In this document: in pieces, positions 54,910 through 62,162 of the stretch
Layout of the letters: each line of letters begins with the position of its first letter
How positions within the stretch are numbered: position 1 is the first letter of the stretch
Origin: Amorphus orientalis
GTDB lineage: Bacteria > Pseudomonadota > Alphaproteobacteria > Rhizobiales > Amorphaceae
Length of the DNA: 64,000 bases
Direction: 5' to 3'
Assembly: GCF_030814015.1 (NCBI RefSeq)
Contig: NZ_JAUSUL010000007.1
Location: 1 to 64,000, forward strand
Program-made: the position numbers and the translations under genes
The notes under the pieces: model-generated
What the model was told of the DNA's origin: nothing
Seen by the model: the letters and a program-made list of their open reading frames with translations, nothing else
Database searches by the model: none

Positions 54910-55751
54910 CCCGGGACGCTTCGGACTCAGGCGTGGAGGCCCCGGCATCGCTGGCCGCCGGCGCGCGCACCGTGGTCGCCACGTCGGATCTGGGCAAAAA
55001 GGTGGCCGTCGCCCGGAGGACGGCCGCGCTGTGGTTCGACCGCTCGCTGTCCCTTCGACACCCGCCGCTGGACCCGCCGGTTCCGTCCCGTCCGGGCCGG
55101 CCGGAAAAGCCCGAGCTGCGCGCGCCGCGGGACATGCCACGACGCTCCGCCGACAGCCGGACCGGCCACATCGCGCTGCTCCACTCCATCGCCCATATCG
55201 AGTTGAACGCCATCGACCTGGCCTGGGACATCGTCGGCCGCTTCGCCGACCGGCCGATGCCCCGCGCTTTCTTCGACGACTGGGTCACGGTCGGCCTGGA
55301 GGAAAGCATCCATTTCGAGCTTCTGTGCGGGCGCCTCGCCGATCTCGGCTCCTGGTACGGCGCACTGCCGGCCCATGACGGGCTATGGCAGGCGGCGGAG
55401 GAAACCGGGCACGACCTGACCGCGCGGCTGGCCATCGTGCCGCTGGTGCTGGAAGCCCGGGGTCTCGACGTCACGCCCTCCATGATCGAGAAGGCCGACG
55501 CGCGCGGCGACGAGGCAGACGCTTCCGTGCTCAGGCGCATCTACGAGGACGAGAAGAAGCACGTCCATTTCGGCGTCAAGTGGTTCAAGTTCCTGTGCGA
55601 GCGCGAGGGCCGGCCGTTCGAGCCGACCTTTCATGCGCTGGTCCGCAAACACTTCCGCAGCCCTCTGAAGCCGCCCTTCAACGACCGGGCGCGCTCGGAA
55701 GCCGGCCTGACACCGGGCTTCTATCGGCCGCTGGAGATCATCCGGACGTAG
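54906..55751 (+). CDS. ferritin-like DUF455 family protein
   Basis: 281 aa from GTG54906, overlapping the bcp stop. A ferritin-like helical bundle is suggested by spaced carboxylate/His pairs: LLHSIAHIELNAIDLAWDIV, VGLEESIHFELLCGRL, PLVLEARGLDVTPSM and RRIYEDEKKHVHFGVKWF. These fit a di-iron or other metal site. The N-terminal 80 residues are Ala/Arg/Pro-rich. The role is unknown. Translational coupling to bcp suggests a link to peroxide or iron handling. Confidence 0.82.
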   Translation: MTRDASDSGVEAPASLAAGARTVVATSDLGKKVAVARRTAALWFDRSLSLRHPPLDPPVPSRPGRPEKPELRAPRDMPRRSADSRTGHIALLHSIAHIELNAIDLAWDIVGRFADRPMPRAFFDDWVTVGLEESIHFELLCGRLADLGSWYGALPAHDGLWQAAEETGHDLTARLAIVPLVLEARGLDVTPSMIEKADARGDEADASVLRRIYEDEKKHVHFGVKWFKFLCEREGRPFEPTFHALVRKHFRSPLKPPFNDRARSEAGLTPGFYRPLEIIRT

Positions 55752-55832
55752 GCACGGTGAGCGCCCTGGCACGTCCCGCGGGACCGCCTTGAACCGATCG
55801 GCAAGGCGGTCCGATGCGACGGGCCTAACCGA

Positions 55833-56004
55833 TCCGCTCATTCCCGCGAAAGCGGGAATCCATCATGCATTTCGGTACCTTGAGGACTTGGTCCATTCTT
55901 GGGGGGAGCCTGCCAACAGGCTTGCAGAGGGTGCACGGACTCTGGGCTTGCTCTTAACGTGCTGCTCCGCCCCATGGATTCCCGCTTTCGCGGGAATGAG
56001 CGGA
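55833..56004. repeat. composite palindromic repeat, copy 2 (172-bp element with 31-bp inverted ends)
   Basis: Exactly the same length and perfect 31-bp ends as copy 1 (55833-55863 and 55974-56004), with internal palindrome ATTCCCGCGAAAGCGGGAAT. The 110-base interior differs from that of copy 1 apart from short patches. Its right flank (56005-56053), reverse-complemented, aligns with the left flank of copy 1, so the copies are in opposite orientation. Confidence 0.9.
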
Positions 56005-56249
56005 GACTGGCGCAATTGCCTGCGGTCCCTCGGAACAACTTTCCGTATCACGACAGCCAGCGCGCGACCGCGCGCCGGCCGGTCAAGAGGCGAGGAGCGA
56101 AGCGACCGGGACGAAGGAAAGCCGCGCCCGCGCAGCCGCGAGCGTATCGAGCCGGCGTGAGCGGAAAAATCCGTCCTGCCTTTCCTGGCTTTGCTTTCTT
56201 CCTCGCTCAGCCGGACGGAAAACCGGTTCCCACTTTTCCTGGCTTCGCT
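56005..56249. repeat. right flank of repeat copy 2, inverted relative to copy 1
   Basis: Contains a reverse-orientation relative of the repeat at 47852-48098: CAGCGCGCGACCGCGCGCCG (56061-56080) and CGGACGGAAAACCGGTTCCC (56213 onward), preceded by an AAGAAAGC-type stretch in the opposite sense. It fills the whole gap to the end of prfB. No gene is seen in it. Confidence 0.75.
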
Positions 56250-57381
56250 CTACTCCACATCCTCGACTTCGGCCGTCGATCCGCCGTCGGCACGCTGGGC
56301 GAGCGTCGCTTCCATGAAGCCGTTCAGGTCGCCGTCGAGAACCGCCTGGGGCGAGGTGTTCTCCACCCCGGTCCTGAGGTCCTTCACCAGCTGATAGGGC
56401 TGCAGCACGTAGGAGCGGATCTGGTGGCCCCAGCCGATGTCCGACTTGGACGCCGCCTCGGCCATCGCCTTTTCCTCGCGCCGCTTCAGCTCCGCCTCGT
56501 AGAGCCGGGCGCGCAGCATGTCCCAGGCCTGGGCCCGGTTCTGATGCTGGGAGCGGCCGGCCTGGCAGGCCACCACGATGCCCGACGGGATATGGGTCAG
56601 GCGGACGGCGGAGTCGGTCGTGTTGACGTGCTGGCCGCCGGCGCCGGACGATCGGTACGTATCGGTGCGGACGTCGGACTCGTTGACCTCGATCTGGATG
56701 GAATCGTCGATCACCGGATAGACCCAGACCGACGCGAACGAGGTGTGCCGCCGGGCCTGGCTGTCGAAGGGCGAGATCCGCACCAGCCGGTGCACGCCGG
56801 CCTCCGTCTTGAGCCAGCCGTAGGCGTTGTGGCCCTTCACCAGGATCGTCGCGGCCTTGATGCCGGCTTCTTCGCCGTCGCTGACCTCCAGCGTCTCGAC
56901 CTTGTAGCCGGCCCGCTCCGCCCAGCGCACATACATGCGCAACAGCATCTGCGCCCAGTCCTGGCTCTCGGTGCCGCCGGCGCCGGAGTGGACCTCCAGA
57001 TAGGTGTCGTTGGAATCGGCTTCGCCGGAGAGCATCGCCTCGACCTGCCGGCGCGAGACGTCGGCCAGGAGAGCCTTGAGCTGCGCCTCGGCGTCCTCGA
57101 CGATGCCCGCTTCGCCCTCGGCCTCGCCGAGTTCGATCAGGCCGACTGCGTCGTCCAGTTCCTGTTCCAGACGCCGGACCGCGGAGATCTGGTCCTCGAG
57201 ATGCTGACGCTCGCGCATCAGACCCTGGGCCTCTTCCGGGTCGTTCCAGAGACTGGGATCCTCAGCCTTCGCGTTCAGCTCGTCGAGCCGCTTGAGTGCC
57301 TCTTCCCAGTCAAAGATACCTCCTCAGCAGGCCCAGCGCCTGCTTGATCTCTTCGATGGTGTTGGTCGTCTCGGTTCTCAT
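56250..57381 (-). CDS. prfB: peptide chain release factor 2, expressed by programmed +1 frameshift
   Basis: Full protein is 376 aa from ATG57381: 23 codons, an in-frame UGA at 57312-57310, then 353 residues in the +1 frame beginning D-W-E-E-A-L. It terminates translation at UGA and UAA. Motifs: the tripeptide-type anticodon segment [20 protein letters not shown] with the GGQ catalytic loop, [16 protein letters not shown] and [23 protein letters not shown]; the N-terminal helical bundle precedes them. A shorter frame from 57218 would lack the conserved N-terminus. Only the frameshifted product matches the usual RF2 length. Confidence 0.95.
57309..57324 (-). promoter_or_regulatory. prfB programmed +1 frameshift site
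   Basis: Read on the minus strand, AGGAGGTATCTTTGAC contains an internal Shine-Dalgarno (AGGAGG) three bases before the slippery CTT TGA C. This is the arrangement of the E. coli prfB signal, where slow RF2 termination at UGA lets the ribosome slip forward one base. The product thus autoregulates its own synthesis. Slippery codon CTT is 57315-57313 and the stop is 57312-57310. Confidence 0.95.
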
Positions 57382-57552
57382 CCGACTCTTCCGAATTCTG
57401 GTCTCGCTGCCGGCCGCAGCCGGGAGCCTCGACATAGGCAAAACGGGGATGGGGTGCAACGTGGGGGACGCAAGGGGCGGCGCTGAAGCGCGCCGCAGCC
57501 TTTCCTGCAGGGATACCGACGTGAAGGAACCGGCGGGCCGCGCCGGCGGGCC

Positions 57553-60054
57553 TCAGTAGAGGCCGCCGGTGCCCGACAGGACCGCCCGCTCGCTCTCGCG
57601 GGTGACGGAGCCGCGCGAGGACTTGCCGTCGGTGTTGAGGCCGATCACCGAATAGGTGTCGCCGGGCGCCGTGCCGGGCTTGAAGGCCTCCAGGATCACG
57701 CCCGGACCACCGCCCGAAGCCGGCTGACCGGTGCTGCGGTTGACCGGGACGAGCTTGATGCCTTCCGGCACGCGGAACTCGACGCCGGGCGTATCGGCCA
57801 GGGCTTCCTTCATGAAGTCGATGAAGATCGGCGCCGCGATCTGGCCGCCGGTCGCCCCGCGCCCCATCGGGCGGGGGTTGTCGAAGCCGACATAGACGCC
57901 CGCCACCAGGTCCGGCGTGAAGCCGACGAACCAGGCGTCCCGCTCGTCGTTGGTGGTCCCGGTCTTGCCTGCGATCGGCTTGCCCACGGCGCGAACGCGG
58001 GTCGCGGTGCCGCGCTGGACCACGCCTTCCATCATCGAGGTGATCTGGTAGGCGGTCATCGGATCGAGCACGTATTCCGACTCGTCGATGATCGTCGGAT
58101 CGGGCTGGTTGTGCCATTCCTCGGCGACGCAGCCCTGACAGACGCGATCGTCGTGCCGGTAGATGGTGCGGCCGTAGCGGTCCTGGATCCGGTCGATCAG
58201 GGTCGGCGTCACCTTCTGCCCGCTGTTGGCGATGATCGAGTACGCCCCGACCATCCGCATGACCGTGGTTTCGCCGGCGCCGAGCGCCATCGGCAGGAAC
58301 GGCTTCAGCTGGTCGTAGATGCCGAACCGCCGCGCATATTCGACGATGAGCGGCATGCCCATGTCCTTGGCGAGCCGCACCGTCATCACGTTGCGCGACC
58401 GCTCGATGCCATAGCGCAGCGTCGACGGACCGGCGAACTTGCCGCCGTAATTCTTCGGCCGCCAGACCGGCTGGCCGGGACCGGGATCGATCTCGATCGG
58501 GCCGTCCAGAACCACGCTGGCGGGCGTATAGCCGTTGTCCAGCGCGGTCGCGTAGACGAACGGCTTGAACGAGGAGCCCGGCTGACGGCGGGCCTGGGTG
58601 GCGCGGTTGAACTCGCTCTCGGCGTAGCTGAACCCGCCGACCATCGCCAGCACGCGGCCGGTGTGCGGATCCATCGCGACGAGGCCGCCGGAGACTTCCG
58701 GGATCTGCCGCAGGCGCCACACATTGTCGGCCTCGGCGTCCTCGACCTTCTCCACGTAGACGACGTCGCCGCGCTGGACGAGGTCGGTCATGTTCCGCGC
58801 ACTGGTGAAGCGGGCATAGTCCTGGCCCCGCTCGGGTCCGTGCTGGATCCGCTTCCACGCCGTCTCGGAGAACGGCACGCGGCCCCGCTGGCGCTCGATC
58901 GACAGCGCGCCGGAGGCGAGCCGGGGCGGCTGCAGGCCGATCTGGGCTTCGTTGCCGTCCACGGACAAGACCACGGCCAGACGCCATTCCGGCAGGTCCG
59001 AATAGGCCTCGATCTGACCCACCTTGGCGCCCCAGTCGGCACCGCCGTCGAGCTCGACGGTGGTCACCGGACCCCGCCATCCGCCGCGGCTGACATCGAA
59101 ATCCATCAGGCCGTTCATCAGCGCGTTGCGGGCCATGATCTGCATTTCGGGATCAAGGGTCGTGCGCACCGAGAGACCGCCGTCATAAAGGCCCTTCTCG
59201 CCGTACATGTCGGCGAGCTGGCGGCGCACTTCCTCGGCGAAATAGTCCGCCGCGAACAGATGCGACCCGAGCTCGCGCGGCGTCACCTTCAGCGGCTCGT
59301 TCTTGGCCTGCTCGGCTTCTTCCGGCGTGATGAAGTCGTTCTCGAGCATCCGGTCGAGAACCCAGTTGCGGCGCTCGATGGCGCGGGCGGGCTCGCGGAA
59401 CGGGTTGTAGTTGTTCGGCGCCTTGGGCAGGGCGGCGAGATAGGCGACCTCCGCCAGGGTCAGTTCGTGGACGGACTTGTCGAAATAGACCAGCGCCGCT
59501 GCGGCGACGCCGTAGGCGCCGAGGCCGAGATAGATCTCGTTCAGATAGAGCTCGAGGATCCGGTCCTTGGTGTAGGCCTGCTCCATGCGCAGCGCCAGGA
59601 TCGCTTCCTTGATCTTGCGCTCGATCGAGACCTCGTTGGTCAGAAGGAAGTTCTTCGCGACCTGCTGGGTGATCGTCGAGGCGCCGACCGGACGGCGGCC
59701 GGTCCCGCGGTTGCGGAAGTTGGTGACGGCGGCGCGCATGATGCCGCCCACGTCGACACCGTTGTGGACGTAGAAATTCTTGTCCTCGGCGGAGAGGAAC
59801 GCTTCCTTGATGATCGCGGGGATCGCCTGGATGGGCAGGAACAGCCGCCGCTCGCGCGCGTACTCGGCGACCAGGCTGCCGTCGGTCGCGTGGATGCGGG
59901 TCATCACCGGAGGCTCGTAGTTGCGGAGCTGGGTGTACTCCGGCAGATCCTCCGACATCTTGTAGACGTAATAGCCGACCGCGCCCGCGGCGATCAGGCC
60001 GAGGATCACCCCGATGCCGAACAGGTATCCGACGGTGTTCACAAGAAAGCGCAT
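57553..60054 (-). CDS. mrcA: penicillin-binding protein 1A (class A, bifunctional)
   Basis: 833 aa from ATG60054 (MRFLVNTVGYLFGIG). One N-terminal transmembrane helix (about 5-30) is followed by a glycosyltransferase-51 domain (about 60-235; SAEDKNFYVHNGVDVGG, TITQQVAKNFLL and EQAYTKDRILELYLNEIYLG). An OB-like insert lies between the domains, and the transpeptidase (about 425-760) has SxxK in RRQPGSSFKPFVYA, SRN in ERSRNVMT and KTGTTNDERD. It polymerises and crosslinks peptidoglycan in the periplasm. The frame remains open to 60129, without a good start. It lies downstream of the amidase gene. Confidence 0.95.
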   Translation of the reverse strand: MRFLVNTVGYLFGIGVILGLIAAGAVGYYVYKMSEDLPEYTQLRNYEPPVMTRIHATDGSLVAEYARERRLFLPIQAIPAIIKEAFLSAEDKNFYVHNGVDVGGIMRAAVTNFRNRGTGRRPVGASTITQQVAKNFLLTNEVSIERKIKEAILALRMEQAYTKDRILELYLNEIYLGLGAYGVAAAALVYFDKSVHELTLAEVAYLAALPKAPNNYNPFREPARAIERRNWVLDRMLENDFITPEEAEQAKNEPLKVTPRELGSHLFAADYFAEEVRRQLADMYGEKGLYDGGLSVRTTLDPEMQIMARNALMNGLMDFDVSRGGWRGPVTTVELDGGADWGAKVGQIEAYSDLPEWRLAVVLSVDGNEAQIGLQPPRLASGALSIERQRGRVPFSETAWKRIQHGPERGQDYARFTSARNMTDLVQRGDVVYVEKVEDAEADNVWRLRQIPEVSGGLVAMDPHTGRVLAMVGGFSYAESEFNRATQARRQPGSSFKPFVYATALDNGYTPASVVLDGPIEIDPGPGQPVWRPKNYGGKFAGPSTLRYGIERSRNVMTVRLAKDMGMPLIVEYARRFGIYDQLKPFLPMALGAGETTVMRMVGAYSIIANSGQKVTPTLIDRIQDRYGRTIYRHDDRVCQGCVAEEWHNQPDPTIIDESEYVLDPMTAYQITSMMEGVVQRGTATRVRAVGKPIAGKTGTTNDERDAWFVGFTPDLVAGVYVGFDNPRPMGRGATGGQIAAPIFIDFMKEALADTPGVEFRVPEGIKLVPVNRSTGQPASGGGPGVILEAFKPGTAPGDTYSVIGLNTDGKSSRGSVTRESERAVLSGTGGLY

Positions 60055-60231
60055 CGTGACGTATTCAACTCCGCCTGAGGGCAGGTCGGGCGCGGTCATC
60101 GCACCGCCCGACACATCCACCCCGGTCAACGTTCAGGTCCGCCCCGCCTAACGGCCCGCAGGATCGAACCCATATCGCCGGCGCCTTGCCCCTTGCAAGC
60201 GCCCGACGCCGAATCCGACCCGATCTCTCTT

Positions 60232-60257
60232 CACCACTTTGCGACCGAAAAGTGGTG
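60232..60257. terminator. hairpin between amiC and mrcA
   Basis: CACCACTTT and AAAGTGGTG form a perfect 9-bp stem with an 8-base loop, starting 12 bases past the amiC stop and 178 bases upstream of mrcA. Because the 3' arm ends in CACCACTTT... on the minus strand rather than a U run, it may be an attenuator or an RNA stabiliser rather than a full terminator. Confidence 0.4.
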
Positions 60258-60269
60258 TCTTCGGGGCAG

Positions 60270-61493
60270 TCACTGCGCCGTGGTCTCACCCTGTCCCTGG
60301 GCGATCCGCGGCGCGAAGAAGCGGGTGACGGCACCGGACAGCGCCGTCGACGCCCGGTCGCGCCAGTCCGGATCGGTCAGAAGCTGCTCGTCGTGCTTGT
60401 TGGACAGATAGCCCAGCTCGATCAGCACGGACGGGATGTCGTGGGCCTTGAGCACGCGGAACCGCGCCGATCTGTGCGGATTCTTGTGCATCTGCACCGC
60501 CGTGCCGAGATGCTCGATCACGTCCTCGGCGAAGTGATGCGAAAACACCTTCGTCTCCCGCCGCGCCAGATCGATGAGAATGTCGGTGACTTCGTCGGTG
60601 GCCTCGTCGGCCTCGATGCCGGCGAGCGCGTCGGAGCGGTTTTCCCGCGCCGCGATGGCTGCGGCCTGGGCGTCGGACGCGCGCTCCGACAGGGTGTAGA
60701 CCGTGGCGCCGCGCACATAGTCCTGGGGCGCCGAATCGGCGTGGATCGACACGAACAGGTCCGCGCCGTAGCCGCGCGCCACGTCGACCCGCTGGCGCAG
60801 CGAGAGGAACCGGTCGTCCTCGCGGGTCATCCGGACCTCGACCTCGCCGCGGGATTCCAGGTCGGCCCTCAGCTTTTCCGCGAACGCCAGGACCACGTCC
60901 TTTTCATAGACGCCGCCGCTGCCGATCGCGCCGGGATCGACGCCGCCGTGTCCCGGATCGAGCACCACCACGGGCTTGTGGCCCTGAACCGGCTGCGACG
61001 GCTCGGCCAGCTTCGGCTCGGCACCGGCGCTGCGGCCGCGGCTGCGCTCGACGGCGGCCGCGAAGTCCTCGTCGGAGGTGGCGACGAGATCCACCACGAG
61101 CCGGCCGGGCTGATCGGCGACCGGCGGCAAATAGAGGGCGTTCTCGACGGCCACGGGCTCGTCCACGTCGAGCACGATCCGGGCCTGGCCGGCCGCGAAC
61201 TGACCGTAGCGCCAGGCCGAGACCAGCCCGCCGCCCTCGCGGCCGGAGCCGACCGGCAGATCGAACTCCACATGGGCCATGTCGATGATGACCCGGCGGG
61301 GATTCGGCAGCACGAAGGTGGAGAAGTCCACCTCGTCCGCCACGTCGAGAATGAAGCGGGTACGGTCGCTGTCGCCGCCGACCCGCGCGCCGTTGGCGAC
61401 GACGACCTCGTCGGCCGCCGCGAGCGCCGCCGGCGCGGCCAGCGCGGCAAGCAGCAGCATCATCATCCATCCGGCGGCCAAACCAGCGCGCAT
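60270..61493 (-). CDS. amiC: N-acetylmuramoyl-L-alanine amidase (Amidase_3)
   Basis: 407-aa exported enzyme that cleaves the MurNAc-peptide bond during daughter-cell separation. A Sec signal peptide is visible (MRAGLAAGWMMMLLLAALAA, cleavage near ALA-AA at about 26). An AMIN-like domain follows (about 30-135), then a zinc amidase domain (about 170-395; VVLDPGHGGVDPGAIG, EVRMTREDDRFLSLRQRV, FVSIHADSAPQDYVRGATV and SVLIELGYLSNKHDEQLL with the catalytic Glu). ATG61493. The symbol is used in the general sense; the family includes AmiA/B/C types. Confidence 0.9.
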   Translation of the reverse strand: MRAGLAAGWMMMLLLAALAAPAALAAADEVVVANGARVGGDSDRTRFILDVADEVDFSTFVLPNPRRVIIDMAHVEFDLPVGSGREGGGLVSAWRYGQFAAGQARIVLDVDEPVAVENALYLPPVADQPGRLVVDLVATSDEDFAAAVERSRGRSAGAEPKLAEPSQPVQGHKPVVVLDPGHGGVDPGAIGSGGVYEKDVVLAFAEKLRADLESRGEVEVRMTREDDRFLSLRQRVDVARGYGADLFVSIHADSAPQDYVRGATVYTLSERASDAQAAAIAARENRSDALAGIEADEATDEVTDILIDLARRETKVFSHHFAEDVIEHLGTAVQMHKNPHRSARFRVLKAHDIPSVLIELGYLSNKHDEQLLTDPDWRDRASTALSGAVTRFFAPRIAQGQGETTAQ

Positions 61494-62162
61494 TTCGGAA
61501 AAACCCTTTCGAACCAGTCGTTCCGGCCCCGCCTATAGCCGATAGCAGGGCCGGCGTTAACCGCGCCTTGTCGCCGCTGCGCTTTTTCGCCGTGAGCGAT
61601 CAACTGCTTGCCAATTGCGGCATGGACCCGTAAATAGCTGGATAGTGGATTATTTCCTCTGTCCGGGCCGCATTCTCCTTCGGGAGGATAAGGCTTTGGC
61701 CTTCCTTCAGGCTTTCGATCAATCAACGCATCACGATTCGGTGCGGTCGGAACGGCGGGTTGGCCGGACAGGAAACCCTTGCGCGTGCCGGCGTCGCGTG
61801 TCCCCTGCGGGATGCCGGCCCTACCCGGATCGAACCGCCCCGGCGGACGGATCGGGACCGGCCATCCGGAGCGCAGCATCGGTCGCCGGCGATGGTACGT
61901 CGACGGATCCACCCGGAACGGCCGCCGGCCGTTTCGCGATGTTTGCGAATTTGTGCGAGCGCGTGAGCGATGCAGCCCCGTCTTGTCAGCATGACCTCCT
62001 CTCAGCCGACCCCGTCGGACGGGAGCACTGTCGGCTGCCGGGCATGCCGCCGCGCCTCTTTATCCGATATCGTCTTCACGACCCAGATCGCCTCCTCCCG
62101 GCTTAGGGCGCGCGCCGAGCCGCCGCCCCGCAGCGGGAGCGGAGGCAAGGAGTTTTCGCCCT
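61494..62162. other. intergenic region and putative rne 5' leader
   Basis: 669 bases between divergent amiC and rne. A promoter candidate lies at 61608-61636, and the remainder would be a leader of roughly 520 bases. A UUCG-capped hairpin (TTCTCC-TTCG-GGAGGA, 61673-61688) and an AAGG..CCTT stem follow. Frames in the leader have no supported ribosome binding site. RNase E mRNAs in other bacteria carry long leaders through which the enzyme autoregulates its own message. Confidence 0.5.
61608..61636 (+). promoter_or_regulatory. candidate sigma-70-type promoter for rne
   Basis: TTGCCA (61608-61613) and TAAATA (61631-61636) are separated by 17 bases, close to the TTGACA and TATAAT consensus. Transcription would start near 61643. 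Nothing else in the 669-base region scores as well by eye. Confidence 0.4.

Noticed and set aside
47852-56240. CRISPR array from the repeated palindromes
   Set aside because: There are only two copies about 7.5 kb apart plus one tandem pair. There is no regular spacer series and there are no cas genes.
56250-57218. prfB as a truncated gene or pseudogene because of the in-frame UGA
   Set aside because: The UGA lies in a complete +1 frameshift signal and the downstream frame restores the normal N-terminus.
61615-62106. A 163-codon frame in the rne leader
   Set aside because: No ribosome binding site, Arg/Pro-rich composition, and it lies in a likely untranslated leader.
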